Made by a program: the position numbers and the translations under genes
Source of the DNA: Scalesia atractyloides
Taxonomy: Eukaryota; Streptophyta; Magnoliopsida; Asterales; Asteraceae
Length of the DNA: 64,000 bases
Assembly (NCBI GenBank): GCA_947069175.1
Contig: CAMTDV010000022.1
Span: 33,853,476 to 33,917,475 of the forward strand
Direction: 5' to 3'
Notes under the pieces: model-generated
Told to the model about the DNA's origin: nothing
The model's database searches: none
What the model saw: only the letters and a program-made list of their open reading frames with translations
Shown: positions 62,279 through 64,000 of the stretch, piece after piece
Layout: every line of letters begins with the position of its first letter
Position numbering within the stretch: the stretch's first letter is position 1

Positions 62279-64000
62279 GTATCAACACCTTGAAGAGCTG
62301 AATACTTAGACTTATGGGCTTCGTCTAAAACTAAGTCATATAAACCTCTAAATAATGCAGCCCAAATGTGACCCATGAAATACAATCTTCCTTTGGTTCC
62401 AATTGTTCTTCCATACAATGCAAAGACTCTTCCTTAATAAACTCCGGTTTAAGGGCTTCACGTTCATAGTCACGAATTCGAGCGTGAAGCTCATTTGAAT
62501 CGTTAAACCTAGTGCACAAACACGCAAAGTCTTAAATCGTTCCTTCCAATTCAACAATTCAACCCAATGATGTTGACCCATATTCAATTCTTTCTGATCA
62601 AATATATGTTGAAGACTTTTATAATCTGTTAATATGGTACGTCGCATACCATAAAGATAAGGTCACGAAATCTTTAAAGAAAACACCACAACACCAAATT
62701 CCAATCATGGGTTGTGTAATTCTTCTCGTGAACCCTTGTTTGACGAGACACATACGGAATGACTTTTTCCCAATGCATCAACATGCAACCTAAAACTTGA
62801 TGTGACACATCGCAATAAACCACAAGGTCATCAGTACCATCGAGAAGGATAGGATAGGATAGGTGCATCACAAAGTTTCTCCTTTAGCAAGAAAAATAAT
62901 GATTCTTGTTTATCTCCCCACTCAAACTTTTTATCCTTCTAGGGCAAATCGATTAGGGGTTGGGCTATCTTTAAAAATTTTCAATAAATATTCTATTGTA
63001 TCCCGCTAAACCTAAAAATTCACGCACCTCGGTCAGAGACTATGTTGCTTCCCATTTCTTAATCTCCTTGATCTTGGATGGATCGACATGAATTACTCTT
63101 CTCTTTCACCACGTGACCGAGAAACTAAACTTCGCAAATACATAATTCATACTTAGAAATTTTCACATAGAACTTCCAATTTTTCAACATCTCAAGAATT
63201 TGTCTTAAGTGTTGTTCATGCTCCTCCTTGGTTCGTGAATACATTAAAATGTCGTCAATAAATACAATCACTAATATATCCATTAAGTCCATAAGCACAT
63301 CTAGTGCATTTGTCAAACCAAACATCATGACAAGAAACTCATGATGACCATAACAAGTTCGGAACGCTATCTTGGGAATGCTCTCCTCTTGAATTTGCAA
63401 CTGATGATAACCTAAATGTAGATTAATCTCTGAATAAAAACTAGAACTTGAAGTTGATTAAACAACTCATCAATCCTTGGTAAGGGATACAGATTCTTGA
63501 TAGTGAGCTTGTTCAACGCTCGATAATCGACACATAAGTGAAAAGTTCCATATTTATTTTTCACAAACAGGAACGGAGCTTCCAAGGCGAGAAACTCAGT
63601 CGAATAAAACCCTTGTCTAACAACTCTTGAAGTTGATTAGATAGTTCTTGCAATTTTGACGGAGCTAAACGATAAGGAAACTTAGCTACAACTTTAGCTC
63701 CAGGACCAAGTCAATAGAATAAAGAATTCAACTTGTCGTTATGGGTAATCCTAGCAAGTCTTTCGGGGAATGCCCTCATAATAGGGATATCCTCAAGTTT
63801 AAGCTCCTTGGTCTTCTTTACCAAAGCATGCACTAACAATAAAAAGTAACCCTTCTATACACACTTCTTGGCCTTCAGACAAGTAATAATTCGTAACGGA
63901 GTTCCAGGTCTTTCTTCATGAATAGAAAGCATTCCACCATTGGGTAAAGGAATATAAATTATCTTTTCTTGTCAAACAACCTTGGCATGATTGTTTGCCA
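62279..64000 (-). pseudogene. Gypsy-3: decayed Ty3/gypsy pol (RT, RNase H, integrase start)
   Basis: Minus strand, running in from beyond the right edge: FPYRLAPSKLQELSNQLQEL, LCVDYRALNKLTIKNLYPLP and FRTCYGHHEFLVMMFGLTNA (63370), IVFIDDILMYSRTKEEH (63270), FLGLAGYNRIFIENF, DDLVVYCDVSHQVLGCML (62830), YTTHDWNL, TDYKSLQHIFDQKEL (62630), then DEAHKSKYSALQGVDT at the start of integrase, where the Copia LTR interrupts it. Many stops and shifts. The motifs parallel Gypsy-2 but at lower similarity, so it is an older Tekay-like element. The 5-bp sequence GTATC (62279-62283) would be the Copia target site. Confidence 0.85.

Noticed and set aside
1..64000. Ordinary plant genes
   Set aside because: No frame outside the retroelement proteins shows a recognisable domain or exon structure.

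Overview
The window is nuclear DNA from a flowering plant, most likely Asteraceae. I base that on dense nested LTR retrotransposons, primer-binding sites matching plant initiator tRNA-Met, and Copia and Ty3/gypsy proteins of types I associate with daisy-family genomes; the family call is inference from memory. No ordinary host gene was found. Essentially all of the 64 kb is retrotransposon sequence inserted into retrotransposon sequence.

Layout. The outermost layer at the right is a decayed minus-strand Ty3/gypsy pol (62279-64000, called Gypsy-3). A minus-strand Copia element (Copia-4) inserted into it and is the backbone of the nest. Its 5' LTR is 61698-62093, gag 59379-61510, RT 55977-57109, RNase H 43700-44347, 3' noncoding region 32871-34007 plus 43536-43700, and an extra ORF after pol in three blocks (32322-31884, 23620-22659, 3446-1733). 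Later insertions cut it: Copia-6 (57110-59378, with a deletion scar), Gypsy-2 (44348-55976, target duplication AGTAT), Copia-3 (34008-43535, ACGTA/ATGTA), Copia-2 (23621-31883, plus strand, GTATT) and Copia-1 (3447-22658, minus strand, ATAAG). Copia-1 is itself interrupted by Gypsy-1 (10671-18873, GGTAC/GGTAT). The left edge (1-1732) is part of another LTR of the Gypsy-1 family, ending inside the extra ORF.

The Copia elements look Sirevirus-like. They have large gags with a coiled coil and two zinc knuckles, long 3' noncoding regions with several polypurine tracts, palindrome-rich LTRs and leaders, and in Copia-4 a large ORF in the env position. Copia-1 and Copia-3 keep all pol domains but with stops and frameshifts; Copia-2 has lost nearly all of pol. 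Gypsy-2 is the youngest by LTR comparison (about 99% by eye) and carries an extra acidic ORF before gag, a candidate gag intron, and a full PR-RT-RH-IN pol broken by several single-base frameshifts. Gypsy-1 has 2.6 kb LTRs but only gag, as in TR-GAG non-autonomous elements. Its LTRs contain a tandem array of tRNA-like modules with recognisable Pol III A and B boxes.

The points I consider most unusual are the tRNA-like arrays inside LTRs, the env-position ORF with a palindrome array just upstream, a Copia 3' LTR that has copied flanking host sequence, the candidate NAGNAG intron in a Ty3 gag, and a noncoding core conserved in the 3' regions of four Copia elements. All identities were judged by eye; no alignment or database search was run.
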